A DNA stretch of 64,000 bases, from contig OX467084.1 in assembly GCA_950106755.1 (NCBI GenBank), positions 3,410,001 through 3,474,000 of the forward strand. Direction: 5' to 3'. Origin of the DNA: Climacium dendroides. Taxonomy: Eukaryota > Streptophyta > Bryopsida > Hypnales > Climaciaceae. The notes beneath the pieces were generated by a model. That model did no database searches, was not told where the DNA came from, and was given only the letters and a program-made list of their open reading frames with translations. Of the stretch, positions 11,753 to 25,513 are shown one piece after another (the first letter of the stretch is position 1; each line of letters begins with the position of its first letter). Made by a program: the position numbers and the translations under genes.

Positions 11753-14700
11753 GCTTAGGCTACTATCGCTTTCTCCACTAGTATCGTATATCTTGACAAT
11801 CTGTTTGCCATAATGTACAACTGAACTGATACCTTCTACTACATCACGATTTGATGTCCACTCTGACTCCCGCGGAGTTGCTAGGGAATGCAAACCATTG
11901 CTGCCCCGGTCAACATGAGTCTCCTTATCCTTGGAAACCTTCGCTTTCAGATCTTTCACAGCTATAACTACAGGATCATCCGGATGCAGTCCATATTCCA
12001 TTGTGCTGCTCGCCACCCCCTTCTCACAAGCACCATTACTCATCTTAGAGCGATGCTTGGGAATGATGAAAGAGTCAATAACGTGAACTCTTGAAAACCG
12101 GTCACGAATATGCCCTACAGGAGTCCACTGGCTTGGGCACTCCCAATCGTATGAAAGAGTGTTTTTCTGCTCTAATTCCCATTTCGGGTCCAAGGTCCAT
12201 TCCTTAGGCACCTGCAAACGCATGCACCGTTGTAAGCAATGTAACAGATCTGAAAAATTGGGGCTGCAACTACGAGCACTACGAAAATGTTAAGCAGGAC
12301 TACTCTCACATGAAATAAAGATAACATCACATTTCAAAAATGCATCGAGACCAATGAACTAATCCCCAAGTGCCCAGATGGCCCAAAACGGCTGGCTTTA
12401 ATTTCCTTACGAGTTGAAATTAATCCTTTACGAAGCTTCAAAGAAGGCAACAAAATGCACCAGTAAAAAAAGATATCAGGTCCTACATTTTCTAACAATA
12501 GAAATGTGATTCAAAAGTGCCTATAATTGACTATTAGCTTAAAGTGCACATTAGTACACTAAGGGGTTAACAATCCAATCAAGAAAGCCAGGCATAGAAG
12601 AGCAAATGAAAGCGATATAGACAATGCAAAGGCATAATTGTGAGTTTGATCACAAACCTTGTCTATCGCCAGAGTATAGACATGCAATTCACCATCAGAG
12701 TTGATATGAAATCGGTTGAAAGACTTGTAATTGGCGATGTGGAGCAATGAAAATGCTTCGTCGAAGTGGAGATGAAACCAATTTATACAGGCATAGAGGT
12801 AGCTTCCAAACACCCACGAAACTACAGGTGTTGAAAAAACCTAGTAATACAGGAACACAGAGGTATAGTAGGCAAGTACAAATCCTCTAGGCAAAGAGTC
12901 CATCCCACTTTTGCAGATGTTGGCTCTCGTGACCGCCATGACCTACCACAGTGGAGTCGATTACAGTTAAAAGGAAATAAACTCTCGGAGAAATTCACAT
13001 TTGTATTGAACTATGGGTTCAAACATATCAAGCCACATGGAAGCATTAATATTTTATACAATATTAATGTACTGAATGGTGTGAACATTCAAACAAAATT
13101 CAACTACATCAAAAGATGAATACCTCCGGTATATCAAATGCCGCCATAAGGTACTTTATACATGCTGGATAGAAACCCATAGTCCAATACTCGATACGTG
13201 ACCTAAGAGCAGTTGGATCTGGAAAGTGCTCGCCCTCCTTTGTGTGATAAAATGAATACAGTGAATGATAACCTGCCAAAACAGCATCATTCAAAATCAA
13301 ATTCTGACTTTAAAATAAGTATAAGGTAGAGGATATTGAAACTGATAGGGACTGATCCAGTCTCCTATAGACCCCTGTTACCAACAGCAACTCATCAACT
13401 CATACACTTGGTTGAACTTAATAGAAAACGATGCAAGCATGACTTTGGCTAAATGCCAACGGCCACTGTTCTTAGAATGGAAACACGATTGTCTACTGTC
13501 ACTGACAGTGGTCTAAAACCTCCAACTTTGAAATTACATGAGAAATGAACACACAGTGATAGAAAATTGATCTCAACAAATTTAGTTCTTGTACCAAAAC
13601 ATTAGTCTCGTAAATACATGAAAATGCTTTAAGTGACGCAAATAGTATCCTCTGCCTTATCGGATTAGAATGGATACGTGGTATGGAATAAGGTGCAGAG
13701 CTTACCAGATGTGCCAAGTAGACCATGACGTACGCAAGTCTCTATACCAATCTCCAATAGAATCATGTAAGCAATCGCGGATGTTAGATGAGCCACAAAA
13801 TGCAGGAGACCAATCACAATCCGCTTGCTGCGCGATACCTTAATGGGAACAAACGCCACGAAACAAAAAGCTAGCACCAATGCTCCTGTCACTGACACGT
13901 AGCTGTGTTCCAGCATATCTAGGAACGCCCGACCCATGGTGGCCCCAAATTCCCACAAATGACCAAACATAGTATCGTCCCGAAGTACCTGGTCCAACTC
14001 ACACTGAAGCCAAACACCAGATCAACCTTGTTACTAAGACTGTAATTGCAGATTGGACGACTAACAATTTGGAAGTCATACATGCTTCGTGCAGGTTTAC
14101 ATAAGGCATTGCAGAAAACGATATCAGGGTTCCAAGGCAGATATAGCACGATTAGTCTCACTTGCGGAAACATTGAGAATACCAGAATAAAGTATACCAA
14201 ACCACCAATAACGTCAAAACGCCAGTTTTTCTTCCGAAACTTCAAGATGTTTCCCCATGCAATCTGTAGAAAAGGTCACGAAATCCATTCATAAGTTCCT
14301 GGCTCCTGGCAGATTATATGATTGAACTTTATGTTTTGAATTTGCTGCTTTGGTGCACCATGTCGTGTATTGTGAAATATTGTTTATCTTCAAGATAGAC
14401 ACCGAAAAAATTTGACGGAGTAAGGCTGACGTACTTGTTCAGATTCTTTGAGGGAAGGGTATGCAAATTTTTTCTCATATACGCCATCCTGGAATTTATT
14501 GAAGCCTCCAAATACATGAGTTGGATGAAGGAAAGCACCGCCCGAGCCGTTCACAATCAGATGCTCGACTGATGAGGACGAACCTGACACCCATTGGTGT
14601 CGCATGTAATTGTGAAGGTCACCAGTAAGGCGAAGACGGCACCGCCCCTTGAGATGATCCTCAATAAAATGAGAAACGTTTCTCCCGGTACCACTATCCC

Positions 14701-17692
14701 AATACCAATCTAGCAACCAATTCGGTTCATGGGTCACCACTATGACTGAATCATTCTCCCCCACCTGATGCACATGCCAAAAGAAACAAAATCTGAATAA
14801 GCTCATATGCTCCTCAAAGTAACCTCTTGCTTTTGGAGGATTCAACAGTTGGTATAATTAACCGCTAGAAGAATCATCCCACAGTTCTTACATCAAAAGT
14901 AAGAGAAGTCGTTAAAAGAGGACCCACCATAACATGGTACACACTGTTTGTCATCATAAAAACAATTCTTGCTTACACATTTAGTATAGAGAAACTTAAA
15001 CTCACATGCTCTCTGACGATCTCCGTGAAATACTTGAACTGGAAAATGTCAATGTCACCATGAAGGGCTTGATCAAGGCCAAAGACCCACCAACCATGTG
15101 GCAGCTGCAATGCAAAGTAGCTCTTCTGCTGAGGTAACAACCAACCTCCAAGCCAACTCCTATGACATATATACCTCAGAAATGTATGAAGCCCATCAAA
15201 CCAATCTGTACCCAGTACAAGCGGTTTGATGTTAACTGATACTATAATCCACCGAGAACAAACTAGAATTCACAACCGCATCAACCACAAGGCACTTTAC
15301 ATGTTAACAAAGAATAGGAACTACACTCTGACATTGATTTAGGTGAAAGGTGAGTTGAACAGCTCACGAAGTTTAAATGTCATTACCGTGATTGCCAGGA
15401 ATAGCAAAGCATTGTGGCCCTTCATATTTCTCCAAAGAATCCACACCTTGAGGGAGCTCAAGTTTTGTTACTGCTATATGCTCTGGCTTGTACCAAGAGG
15501 GTGACTGCAAGGCATATTCAAAGGGCTGAAACAGGCGTCGTTCATAGGAATATGTAGACGGATTAGGATAGCTGTTGCAAAGGTCCAGTGAAGGCGAAGT
15601 GAGAAACGAACAGAAGAGAAAGCCAGTTTTCCTTGGATAGTTGCAATGCAAAAACACTGATAGTCGAACTAAGACTTTGAAGTCGAAGTCGCATCCATTT
15701 TTTTGGAACCTTACTTACACCTTGAGCAGAATAAATCAACTCCATACATCGCAGGTTCAATTGCAGGAAAGTTACGAAATAAGCACTAAGCTTAGCATTT
15801 CTTCTTTTAGACTACTGGTAAATCTACAACTAGTAAAACCAAGGAATCGACTAGTAAAGGATCAGAAGCACTTACGCAAGATCTCCAACAACAATAAGCA
15901 AACGACCGCGCGGTAATTCAGTCTTCCCCATCTTAAGGGAGGGTTGAGCAAGAAGCCGTGCAACGCTGTAGGTGGAATTGCCACCATCACCCGTGTCAGC
16001 CATGAAGTCAAACCAAAGATCTTCCCGCTTGCTCAAATGGGCATACAGGAATCCGTCGTCCTTATTATGTTGGTTAGCCTGTGTCATTACTGCCTGTAGT
16101 GAACAAATGCATATGTCAGTTCACATGCACTCATATGGACAAATCATGTCTGTTGCGTCCTATCGGATTGAATTTGCATAGACAAATAGAGAGTGAAGGC
16201 AAATAGGAAACATAGCTCTCAAAATTATTACAATTATAGTGGAAATAATCTTTGAAATTACTCTCGGCACGTAGATCGCCCAGACCGAGATTAAGACGAT
16301 AAGCTAGTATGTCGGGACGTATGATACTCTTAGAAATGATACTCGTAGAGAATCCTCAGTTGAGACAATTAATAATTTTGTTGTGAAGAACGTACCTGCA
16401 TGGTCCTCATATCAAATCGACCTAAAAAGAGTGTCACTGATACGAGAAGATCAAAGGCGTCTTAAACAGATCTGTAGATGTTCTGATCCCGAAAAACCAC
16501 AACCCAAATTCACACATAAGTCCATCGATTATACAAAGATCTGGGCAAGCAAGAAGCAATTGACAGGGAGAAGCCCACATACCCCGAGTACCAAGGAACC
16601 ATATCCAGAAAGTGAGGTACAATAACAGTCATTTTCTGCGGTCCATTCTTGAGCTCCGGCTGAGGATGTGTCAAAGCCCATCTGTTTAGAGTCGTTTCAT
16701 AAATGTGAGACAGAGGTTTTCCAAAAACTGCAAAGATGGTTTACTAACACGCACTAAAAAATGATAAACGCTCTGAACGCTTGAAAGAAATAATAGCAAG
16801 ACGAGGAAAAACAAGGCAAGATAGCACAACCATACCCAGTGGAGCGCTCTACCACCTAGTTCGCAACGTAAATTCCAATAAAAGTCGCCCAGAGAGAGTA
16901 AACAAGTGAAATAATATCCGTAGGCCCTCCGACATAGGCATCATTGCACACCCGCTGCATTCAAAAATTCTATTTAGGAAAGTTAGCACCATGTGCTGGA
17001 CACAAGTTTCATCTGATGTGTATACAAAGATATGCAAACATATATAAGCATCACATTGAGATTCGCATATTCCAAAGGTCACGACAGAGACGTCAGACAG
17101 CTCTCATTCGTAGAACTTTTGTTATAACCGAAACTTAAGATAGTTTAATTCTTCCGTATAATCGATCGTGTTGGATTTCTTGCACCAAACAAAAAAAAAT
17201 CAGTACGGATAAACAGTCGAAACACGTAAGGGATATTATGCAAACGTATGGTACATAATAAGATTCATTGCTGTTGACCAAGATTCAATGGAGTGGTACC
17301 TCGCCATAAAGAGCCCACTTGGAGAAAACAGGGTAATCCGCAGCAGTGCCAACGGGACCCAACCACTCAGTGCACATCTGCTCCTTAGCATGGTGCATGT
17401 TCTGCAAGCCAGCAACCCACTTAGGCAAATCCTCAAACACGGACCTTTTGCCTCTGAAAAATACCAGGTTGCTCTGGAGCCTGGTTACCACAATGGCTGT
17501 GGAATGCGCAACACGCAATACTGAGAACCTGAATCGCAAAACATAGTTAAATCAATACCTTGGAAACAAACTTGGGGAGCAATTGTATACAAGGGATTTT
17601 CTCCGGGATTCACAACTTTCGTGTGATGATCCTCCCTTTTCCTCAAAGTTTCAGGTTCCACAGAAAACCAAGTTGTCAAGCTCTACAACAAT
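11753..17692 (-). pseudogene. Captured calcineurin-like metallophosphoesterase gene, 5'-truncated, with introns
   Basis: Fourteen exons with GT-AG junctions can be read, from the 5' side: 17692-17559, 17453-17300, 16954-16836, 16681-16583, 16492-16396, 16093-15876, 15571-15387, 15205-15006, 14764-14435, 14263-14162, 14003-13706, 13272-13124, 12942-12658 and 12211-11753. Together they match the large plant membrane-bound metallophosphoesterase. Recognised blocks are WFDFMADTGDGGNSTYSVAR, GDLAYPNPS, PGNH|DWFDGLHTF, THEPNWLLDWYW, AGDLHNYMRH, then several membrane segments and HFPDPTALR. The N-terminal exons are missing. Breaks are a TAG at 16856-16858, a one-base deletion near 16460, a TAG in place of tryptophan in the 12942-12658 exon, and the fused tail at 11752. 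Kept introns show capture at DNA level by CACTA-1. Confidence 0.85.
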
Positions 17693-20085
17693 CTGCCACG
17701 ACACAATCCGTTAGTACATGGACTTACAACTAGATCCAACAAATGCAAAGGCATGTCTGCACAACTTTCTCTACAGATAGCCCAAATGCTCAGCTCTGCT
17801 GCAGTGCTAGAAGATGCAGAGTGATCAAGTACCTTCGAGGTCGTGGAATTATGAGTCCCTGCAGGCGATGGCGTGCATCCAAACTCAAATAATCAACTGG
17901 GCTATTAAAAAACTGGCGTCAGTGTGTTTCCTAGTGTGCACGGTGGAAGGCTATATGGGGTGAATTACAGTGACAATGTCATTGTTCTCCAGCGCTTGAA
18001 TGATTCGGAGGATGCTGAAAAAAGCCATAGTTGTTGCCCGAGCTGGTGTTGTGCAATAGTGGCCTTCGAAAGGTGCAAGAGCATTGATTGGAATCAACCA
18101 CACTCCGTGTGGTTGCATCTTGGAATCTGATTGCGGCACATCCATTGCAATGGGGTCGTTCCGGCACAGTCACGGTGGTTGCAGTAACTGGGTGGGTTGT
18201 AGTCTGATTTGACCTCCATTTGTACTGTAGTTTCAGCCGGGTGAGGTAAGGTACTAAAGGAAGTTTTAGTTTATGCAAGCAGGGTGAGGGCACAATCAAC
18301 GGCTGTGAGAACAGCATTCATAGAGAAGGCCTGAGTATCTTGAAGATGAGTGCAGTCACTGCACACAATCATACGACCGTTACATAAACTGAAGTTAGGG
18401 AAGCATCAAGAATTGGATAGGAAGAGCATGTTCTAATCACAGGACCTTGTTCTTTAGCATGTGGTTCCTTTCAAGATGTAGACCTTTGGTGATGTCTGCT
18501 ACCGTGAAAGTAGACCTTTGGTGATGTCTGCCACCGAATTACCTTATTGGAGTGGAAGCAGAAATAGAAATGAACTCAATGTAGCAGCAATTCAATCGTA
18601 AACCAGGTAACGACAATGAAGGAACCAGTGTTAATCTCCCGATGCAGCTTCGAGCGCTTCCCACACGCAGACTAAAAAATTCTCAGAACCGTGCTAGTAA
18701 AGACACAGCATTCGCACGGAGAAGATGTAATTACCTAGTTCATCCTTCAAGAGCTGCAGTTTGTGCAGCTCACTTTTCTCCATGGTGTCCAACTGACGAA
18801 CCTATGAAATCTACACAAATGTACCAAATTCAAATATTAAAACCACCAGCAGCTGGATTAGATCTCTGCTTTAAGACAAGGAATACAGTGCACATATACA
18901 CACACAACGTAAAAACAATTCGAATTTGTGCTTCTCAACGTACACGGAAACGAATCACGTTACAAATAAACACTTACAGACGATTTCACAAAGTACAGCA
19001 GACACGATTTAGCTGAGAAAGCACCACTTCAAAGCACAGGGCTAAGATACTCCTTTTTTTTTCTAAATGTAGATTACAACAGCAGGTAAAACGTAGAAAT
19101 GAGAAATAAGTAGGCAATAAAAGGACATTATGTATAGTAGATAGAATGGAATTATTGTTACTCCTATCTTGGAAGTCTCATAGAAAGCAGAATGTCGACT
19201 GACCTGCTTCGAAATAGTAGTGCAAACTTCGCTATGTGGTTCATTTCGTGCATTGCAGCCAGTGCTCCAAGAAGACAAGTGAACACAGGCTCGGAGAGGG
19301 TATCTTTCCTCAATAGTATCCCTTGACAAATTTTGATTTCTGGAACCCTCAGACATCTTTCAAATGTAGCGGAGGAAAGGCACACGGAAACGAAACACGA
19401 CACAAAGCAGGTACAAACATTAAACATACAGAAAATGAAAACGAAGCATCGGGAAAACTGTGTGAACGCTTCCTTGAAGTTGAAAATCAAGGGAACAAGT
19501 TTTTCAATCTTCAATATGGCGGTATGTGACCTCGTAAAAAGTATGCCCGAGGAATGGAGAGGTTCCGATAATGGGAGAGGGAGAGGGTGACAAATTTTGA
19601 CAAAAAACGGTCGTTTCAATACACAGAAGACTCAGTTTTTACGGTAGGATGTTACACTTTGTGCCTCCAGTTTACCGTTCAGTGATCCCAACGGGAAACC
19701 TTCTGTCATGACACATGCTCTCTATCGAAGCCACTCCCCGTCATGAAAATCGTGTCGGTAGAGGATGGAAATTGTGGACAGAAGTCGCCCCACTTCACCC
19801 ATTCGTAGTTCTACAAAGCAAAACTGGAGAAGGATAGAAAGCCATTTGCTCGAGAAGTTGTTGAGGTACGTACAAACTACTTCACAATTGAAAGGCGTTG
19901 GTCTACGTAGGCTGCAAGAGTGACTGAAATGTCTCACCAACAGAAGAAGGTGAACAAGAGTACTTAGTTTTCATGTCGTATGACGATGATATTCTTTCTT
20001 TTGAAGATTTTGGTTGTATTGGAGAAGGTTTAGGGTTTCTTCTTCCTAACCCTAATTTAGTCCATTTCGAGGATACAAGTGCATT
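17693..20085. other. CACTA-1 interior without recognised gene
   Basis: I see no supported gene. A 33-bp direct duplication (GTAGACCTTTGGTGATGTCT) lies at 18477-18535. The sequence may include captured host DNA upstream of the phosphoesterase and, near 19980-20085, the TnpD promoter. A 33-bp pyrimidine-rich TTTTTTTTTC tract lies near 19050. Confidence 0.4.
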
Positions 20086-23000
20086 TTGAAACTAATTTTA
20101 GTTCCTTTGCGACATTGGAAATTTTGCCAAAGTGGGATGGATAGAGAAGACGACTACATACAAGTCACAAATGAGAGGCGAAAGCAACTACGTGATGACA
20201 GACTTTGGGTGAGAGAATATCGCCGAGCTAGGTTTTTAAATTTGCATAGAATAAGTTGTCCTTGTTGTAAATGTCAAGGTCGTTGGAAGTGGATAGTTCC
20301 CACTGTGAGGGAACATCTAATCCGAAACGGCAGAGACTCAAAATTTCGAGTGTGGCGAGGACCTGGGAGTCCGGAGACATCAGACGATGAATGGGAGGCT
20401 GGTTTTTGGAGTTCAACAGCAGGTCGAGCAATGCAGGTCGATAATCAAGTGGACACTAGGAATATGCTGGACAATTTATTTGAAGACGTTGAAAACTCAG
20501 AGCCCATGGAGGAACGGCTCCATGACATAGAGGGCATGGAAGAACGCTTGCATGACACAGTAGTGGAAGCCTTTACAGTAGCAGACAATGTAACCAACGC
20601 ATGCAACTCTAGACCAACTGTAGGTGATGACTTGGAGGTCGAAAATGCATTGCCGCAGGAAGAACCGGTCGGTGATACAAATGAGCAAGCAGAAGTTCAA
20701 GGTCAAAACAATTTTGATGCCGACATTTTGGAAGAGGCTTTGCATGAATTATATGAAGGTGCTCAATATACGAAGTTGGCAGCTACCATCCTTATCATGA
20801 ACGTGTGCACAGTCCATGGGGTGAGTAACAATTTTGCTAATGAATTATTCACTCTTCTCCAAGGACACATTTTGCCACAGAATAATACGTTGCCTAGGAA
20901 TTTTTATGCAGCTCGAAGACTAACAGGCAAATTAGGATTGGCTTACAATAGCATCCATGCATGCGAAAAAGGATGTGTACTATTTAGAGGAGAACTTGAA
21001 GGTGCTATAAGTTGTCCCAAGTGCAATCGTCCAAGGTACAGGGATCAAATTAGAAAGAAGTTTCCGTTGAAAGTTTTGAGGCATTTCCCTATCATTCCAA
21101 GATTGCAACGCATGTTTCGTAGCCCAGCTCTCTCGAAATTGTTGCTATGGCATTTGGAGAATGGAAGCAATCGTCCAGGAGGAGACAATCTAGTGCGTCA
21201 CCCATGCGATTCAAAAGTGTGGAGCCACTTCCATGAAAATGTGGACCCAACCTTCGGTGAAGACTCGAGAAATATCCATTTTGCTCTTGCTGCAGATGGA
21301 GTAAATCCTTTCAAGCAGAGTCGTTCAAGTTGGTCTACTTGGCCAGTGACCTTGCTAAATTATAATTTGCCGCCTTGGTTGAGCACCAAAATTTTTTTTA
21401 TGATGTTAGCTTTGTTGATTCCTGGAAAGCAATCTGTAACTTCAGAAGTATTTGACGTGTATCTGGAACCCTTGGTGGATGAATTGCTGGAATTGTACAA
21501 AGGAGTGCCAGCATATGATGTTGTACAAGAAGTTGGTGCCCGCTCTTTCAACCTTAGAGCAGTTCTTATGTGGACAATTCATGACTATCCAGGATATGGC
21601 ACGGTAGGAGGATTTGCGCACCAAGGCTATGCAGGGTGTCCATGGTGCGGTTCTGATTTAGGAGCAGAGCATTCACTGGAGCTATGTAAGGAAATTTATC
21701 AAGGGACTCGCAGATGGTTGCCTACTAATCATCCTTACCGCTCAGAGCGTATGAAGGATCACTTTGATGGAAAAGTGGAAGTGCGAGGAAGACCCAAAAT
21801 TGTATCTGTAGAAGAACAGTTGGAATATGCAGAGCAGTATAAGACTTGGAAAGCAGCAGGAAATAGAGACGGAGCTCCAGGGGATCCGTCCAAATTGCAT
21901 GGAGTGAAGCGGTCTAGCATTCTTTTCAAGTTGCCTTACTGGAAGGTGAGTTGCAGTAGTCTTTCAAGTCGAATGACTAAGTAGCAAACTAGTAGTACCA
22001 TTAAAGTGTCAAGAAGAATGACAATGGATTACTTGCATTTCAGTTGTATTATAGTCGCTTATCAGTCGTATCTTAGTTGCACATCAGTTGTACTGCAGTC
22101 GCATATCAGTTGTGTTGTAGTCGCATATCAGTTGTGTTGTAGTCGCATATCAGTTGTGTTGTAGTCGCGTATCAGTTGTGTTTTAGTCGCATATTAGTTG
22201 TGATTTAGTTGCATAGTAGTTGTATTTTAGTCACAAACCAGATGTATTTTAGTCACATGTCAATTGTGTCATATTCGTTTTGAGATGCTTGTAAAGAGCA
22301 TTTGCAGTGAACACTAAAGTGCCTACATTGTATTAGAGTCTTGTAGCATGCTGTTTGAGAGAGAGATGAAGTGATAATAAAAGCATTTGGTAGGGAGATG
22401 TACAAGTGAATGTGTCTTTCCATGTCCGTTGTCAATCCCATACTAACTACTCAAAGGCTATTCATGTGACCAGAGGCTTCTCATCCGCTATACACTAGAT
22501 GTCATGCACTGCGAGATGAATCTTGCCAAGAATTTCTTAAAAACAATAAGTGGAAAAAAAGATACGGTGAAGGTGCGACGAGATCTTCAAAGGAGAGGTA
22601 TACGAAAACATTTGTGGTTGATACCAAATCCTCGTAGAGTTGGTAAAATGTTGAAACCTGCTGCTGGATATGTGCTCTCTGAGAAAGAGTATGAGCAATT
22701 TGCAGACATTATTGACTCTGTGAAGCTTCCTTCAGGATACTCCTCATCATTTGGGAAGCATATAAAGGCTAAAAAATTTGGAAGCCTCAAATCGCATGAT
22801 TATCATGTGTTAATGCAGCAATTAATGCCATTGGCATTGAGGGGTCTATTGAAACCCAGACCGCGTATGGCCATCATGCGGATTTGTAAAGTATTCAGGA
22901 GAATATGTACGAAGGTTTATAACCCAGCAGACTTTGAGTCTCTTCAATTAGATGTGGCTGAAAGTATGGCACTACTAGAGATGGAGTTCCCACCGTCATT

Positions 23001-24499
23001 TTTTGACATTATGACACACCTTCCATATCACCTAGTCCAAGAATTAGACTTGTGTGGCCCTGTTAGCACAAGGTGGATGTATCCAGTTGAAAGGTATATG
23101 AAAACATTGAAGAATTATGTCCGGAGTATGGCTAGACCAGAGGCTTGCATGGCAGAAGGGTACTTGAAGGAAGAATGCCTTGGCTTTGTTACAGAGTATT
23201 TGCAAGGATTTGATGTTGTGAAGAGGCGCGTCTGGGATGCAGAGGAGGAATTTGGTGATGCTGAAGAAGTTCTAGAGGGTGCGGGTCGACAGTTTGTAAT
23301 GTCTACTGCACTGCGGGATGCAGCACATAATTATGTACTGAACAATGTTGCCATTTTGGAGCCACTTGTGAAGTAAGTTGCACTATCATGTTCATCTTTT
23401 ATAATCTGATTAGTAGAACGAAGATACGCAAGTTCAATGCAATTGGTTGCAGTAGCAGAGATGGAACTAGAATGCAATTGGTTTTAATAATCTTGTGCAA
23501 CTGAAATGTAACTATCATGCGACTATAATGGAACTGAAATGTATCTATCATGCCACTATAATGCAACTGAAATGCAACTATCATGCAACTGAAATGCAAC
23601 TATCATGCGACTATAATGCAACTAAAATGCAACTACCATGATACTACCATGCAACAATAGTGATTGTCAGGTGTCCAGGGATGTCTTCGGTGAGCATTTG
23701 CAGTTGTATCTAATTAGGCTACAACAAATTGTAACAATGTTAGTTTTAACTTCTTTCATGCACTTGCAGTAAGTGGAAGGAGGATTGTCAAATGGATTCA
23801 AGCACCGCACCACTTGATGTGTGGATAAAAACGGCTGTTCGCAACAGTGACATTGATGCACACAGTCCTGAAGATAGAGATAGGATATTATTATCCACAA
23901 AACCATCGCAAAAGGCACTTCGATATTCTCGTATGAAAGCTTTTGGAAACCATTTCAGGGTGGATGACGACGCATCCAACCAATTTCAAACATATGACTG
24001 CGGGGTTGCATCTGTGTTCCAAATTCCAGCTTCTGATCTTCGAGATGTGTCAGGTCACTATGTTGGAGTACTAAAAGATATTTTGAAATTAGACTATGGG
24101 TCTCTTAGCAACCCTGTGATACTAATGCGATGTGAATGGGTGAAGAAAACAAACAATCGACGAAATGCAACATACATTCGAGATGAGGCTGGTTTTCTTG
24201 TAGTGAACTTCCGCCACAAAATGCGTATGATGCTGGATCCTTTCATATTTTCAAGCCAGGCAACCCAAGTGTTCTTTGCTGATGATGTAAGGAAAGAAGG
24301 TTGGAAAGTAGTATTGCATAAAGAAGCTTGTGCTCGACGACAATTTGTAGACACATCAGATGTATTCGTGAGTACCAATATACAAGCTTCTGGTTTAGCT
24401 ACTCCAGAGGATGTGCCTCCTCTACCTACTGTTCCATCTTTGGTTGGAGCTATAGAGTTATCTGCAGAGGATAGTCTCTTAGCATGTGCAAGATATTGA
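20086..24499 (+). CDS. TnpD transposase of CACTA-1 (Tnp2 family, DUF4218, DUF4216), three exons
   Basis: The exons are 20086-21945, 22474-23372 and 23770-24499, with GTGAG and GTAAG donors and CAG acceptors. Phases agree, giving about 1160 codons without a stop. The more likely start is the second methionine (20137, MDREDDYIQ). Exon 1 has a Cys-rich CPCCKCQGRWKW block, then the Tnp2 core (CPKCNRPRY, HFPIIPRLQRMF, LAADGVNPFKQSRSSWSTWP, AYDVVQEVGARSFNLRAVLM, GCPWCG, PYWK). Exon 2 has LDVMHCEMNLAKN and DUF4218 (GPVSTRWMYPVERYMKTLKN). Exon 3 has DUF4216. It catalyses cut-and-paste excision and insertion at the CACTA ends. The long introns carry subterminal-type motifs. Confidence 0.9.
22020..22260 (+). 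repeat. Tandem GTCGCATATCAGTTGTGTT array inside TnpD intron 1
   Basis: A 23-bp unit TAGTCGCATATCAGTTGTGT repeats about eight to ten times with decay towards the right. Its GTCGCA/GTTGCA words are the same as those in the right subterminal region of CACTA-1. Confidence 0.8.
23440..23660 (+). repeat. Subterminal-type motif array in TnpD intron 2
   Basis: Closely spaced words AACTGAAATGCAACTATCAT and GCGACTATAATG fill the intron between 23373 and 23769. They match the left-end array in orientation. Confidence 0.75.
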
Positions 24500-24940
24500 C
24501 ACCATTTATTTCCAAGAAAATGGTGATTTTTAAGTTTGAAAGTTTCTTTGTATGTTGTATCCTTCATTTCAAATAGACTTCATGCACTAACGCATGCAAT
24601 TGTCTGCCCTCTATTAAAGAAAAAAGCGAGTAGAAATGAAGTGAACCTTTATAAATTATAGATGAATAATATCACAAAGGCATACTTATTTGATCTTATG
24701 AAGTGTGCAGCTTGAATGGCTCTAAACCAGCTTCAAATACAAAAATCATAGGTTGCATCTCATAGTGAACTCATAGTAAACTTACAATGACAATTGTCTA
24801 GCAAAGTAAGGATGCAACTACAACTCATACGAAATAAGTACTAAAGCATTTTGACTAAGAACTCTAACTATCTTTGTTTTGTAATCAAACTATAGTCATT
24901 ATGTTGTTGAATTTTAGTGTAATTGTAGCCAAAGTCTACT
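24500..24940 (+). other. 3' flank of TnpD, no gene seen
   Basis: AT-rich sequence follows the TnpD stop. A possible polyadenylation context (TATTAAAGAAAAAA near 24613) is present. Nothing else is supported. Confidence 0.35.
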
Positions 24941-25480
24941 TCTTCTGTAGTGGAACCGTAGTTGTTTTTTAGTTGCATTGCAGTCTTCTTGTAGTTGCAC
25001 TGTAGTCATTTTCTAGTTGTACTGCAATTGTTCTCTAGTTGCATTTCAGTCGTTTCTTAGTTGCACTATAGTCGATTTTCAGTCATGTTCTAGTTGCATT
25101 GCAATTGTTTTGTAGTTGCATTTGAATCGTTTTTTAGTTGCACTGTAGTCGGGTTCTAGTTGCAGTATAGTTGATTCCTAGTTGCATTTGAGTCATTTTT
25201 GAGTTGCAATGTTGCCGTTTTTAGTTGCAGCGTACTAATTAGTTTGTTTTCTGTAATTGGAGTGACTACATTTTTCCACGGTGGACTCCACTTCGTGGAT
25301 AGCTGTCTACATGGACAACTGCGATGAATATTGGATGTAGAATACCTCCTGTCTGTTCTTCTGTTACAGTATCGTAACCCTACTCTTCATTTTCCAACTA
25401 CTTTGCGACTACAACTACATCCACGTCAAATTTGATGCAAATACAGAGGGCTACAGTCGCAGTACAATTGTATAGGACAC
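24940..25480 (+). repeat. CACTA-1 right subterminal array (AGTTGCA motifs)
   Basis: Words TAGTTGCATTGCAGTCGTTT repeat about ten times between 24960 and 25230, with further GTCGCA words to 25500. They are the reverse complement of the left-end TGCAACT motif, the inverted arrangement expected of CACTA subterminal repeats. Confidence 0.82.
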
Positions 25481-25513
25481 ATAGTCGCATCACAGTCGGT
25501 TGCAACGGCCACG

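Noticed and set aside
15387..15571. GNHG instead of GNHD at the phosphoesterase metal site
   Set aside because: The codon is split by an intron: the exon ends in G and the next exon (15205) begins AT, restoring GAT (Asp). The motif is not mutated.
22020..22260. Possible CRISPR-like spaced repeat
   Set aside because: The units are directly tandem without distinct spacers, and the window is eukaryotic DNA.
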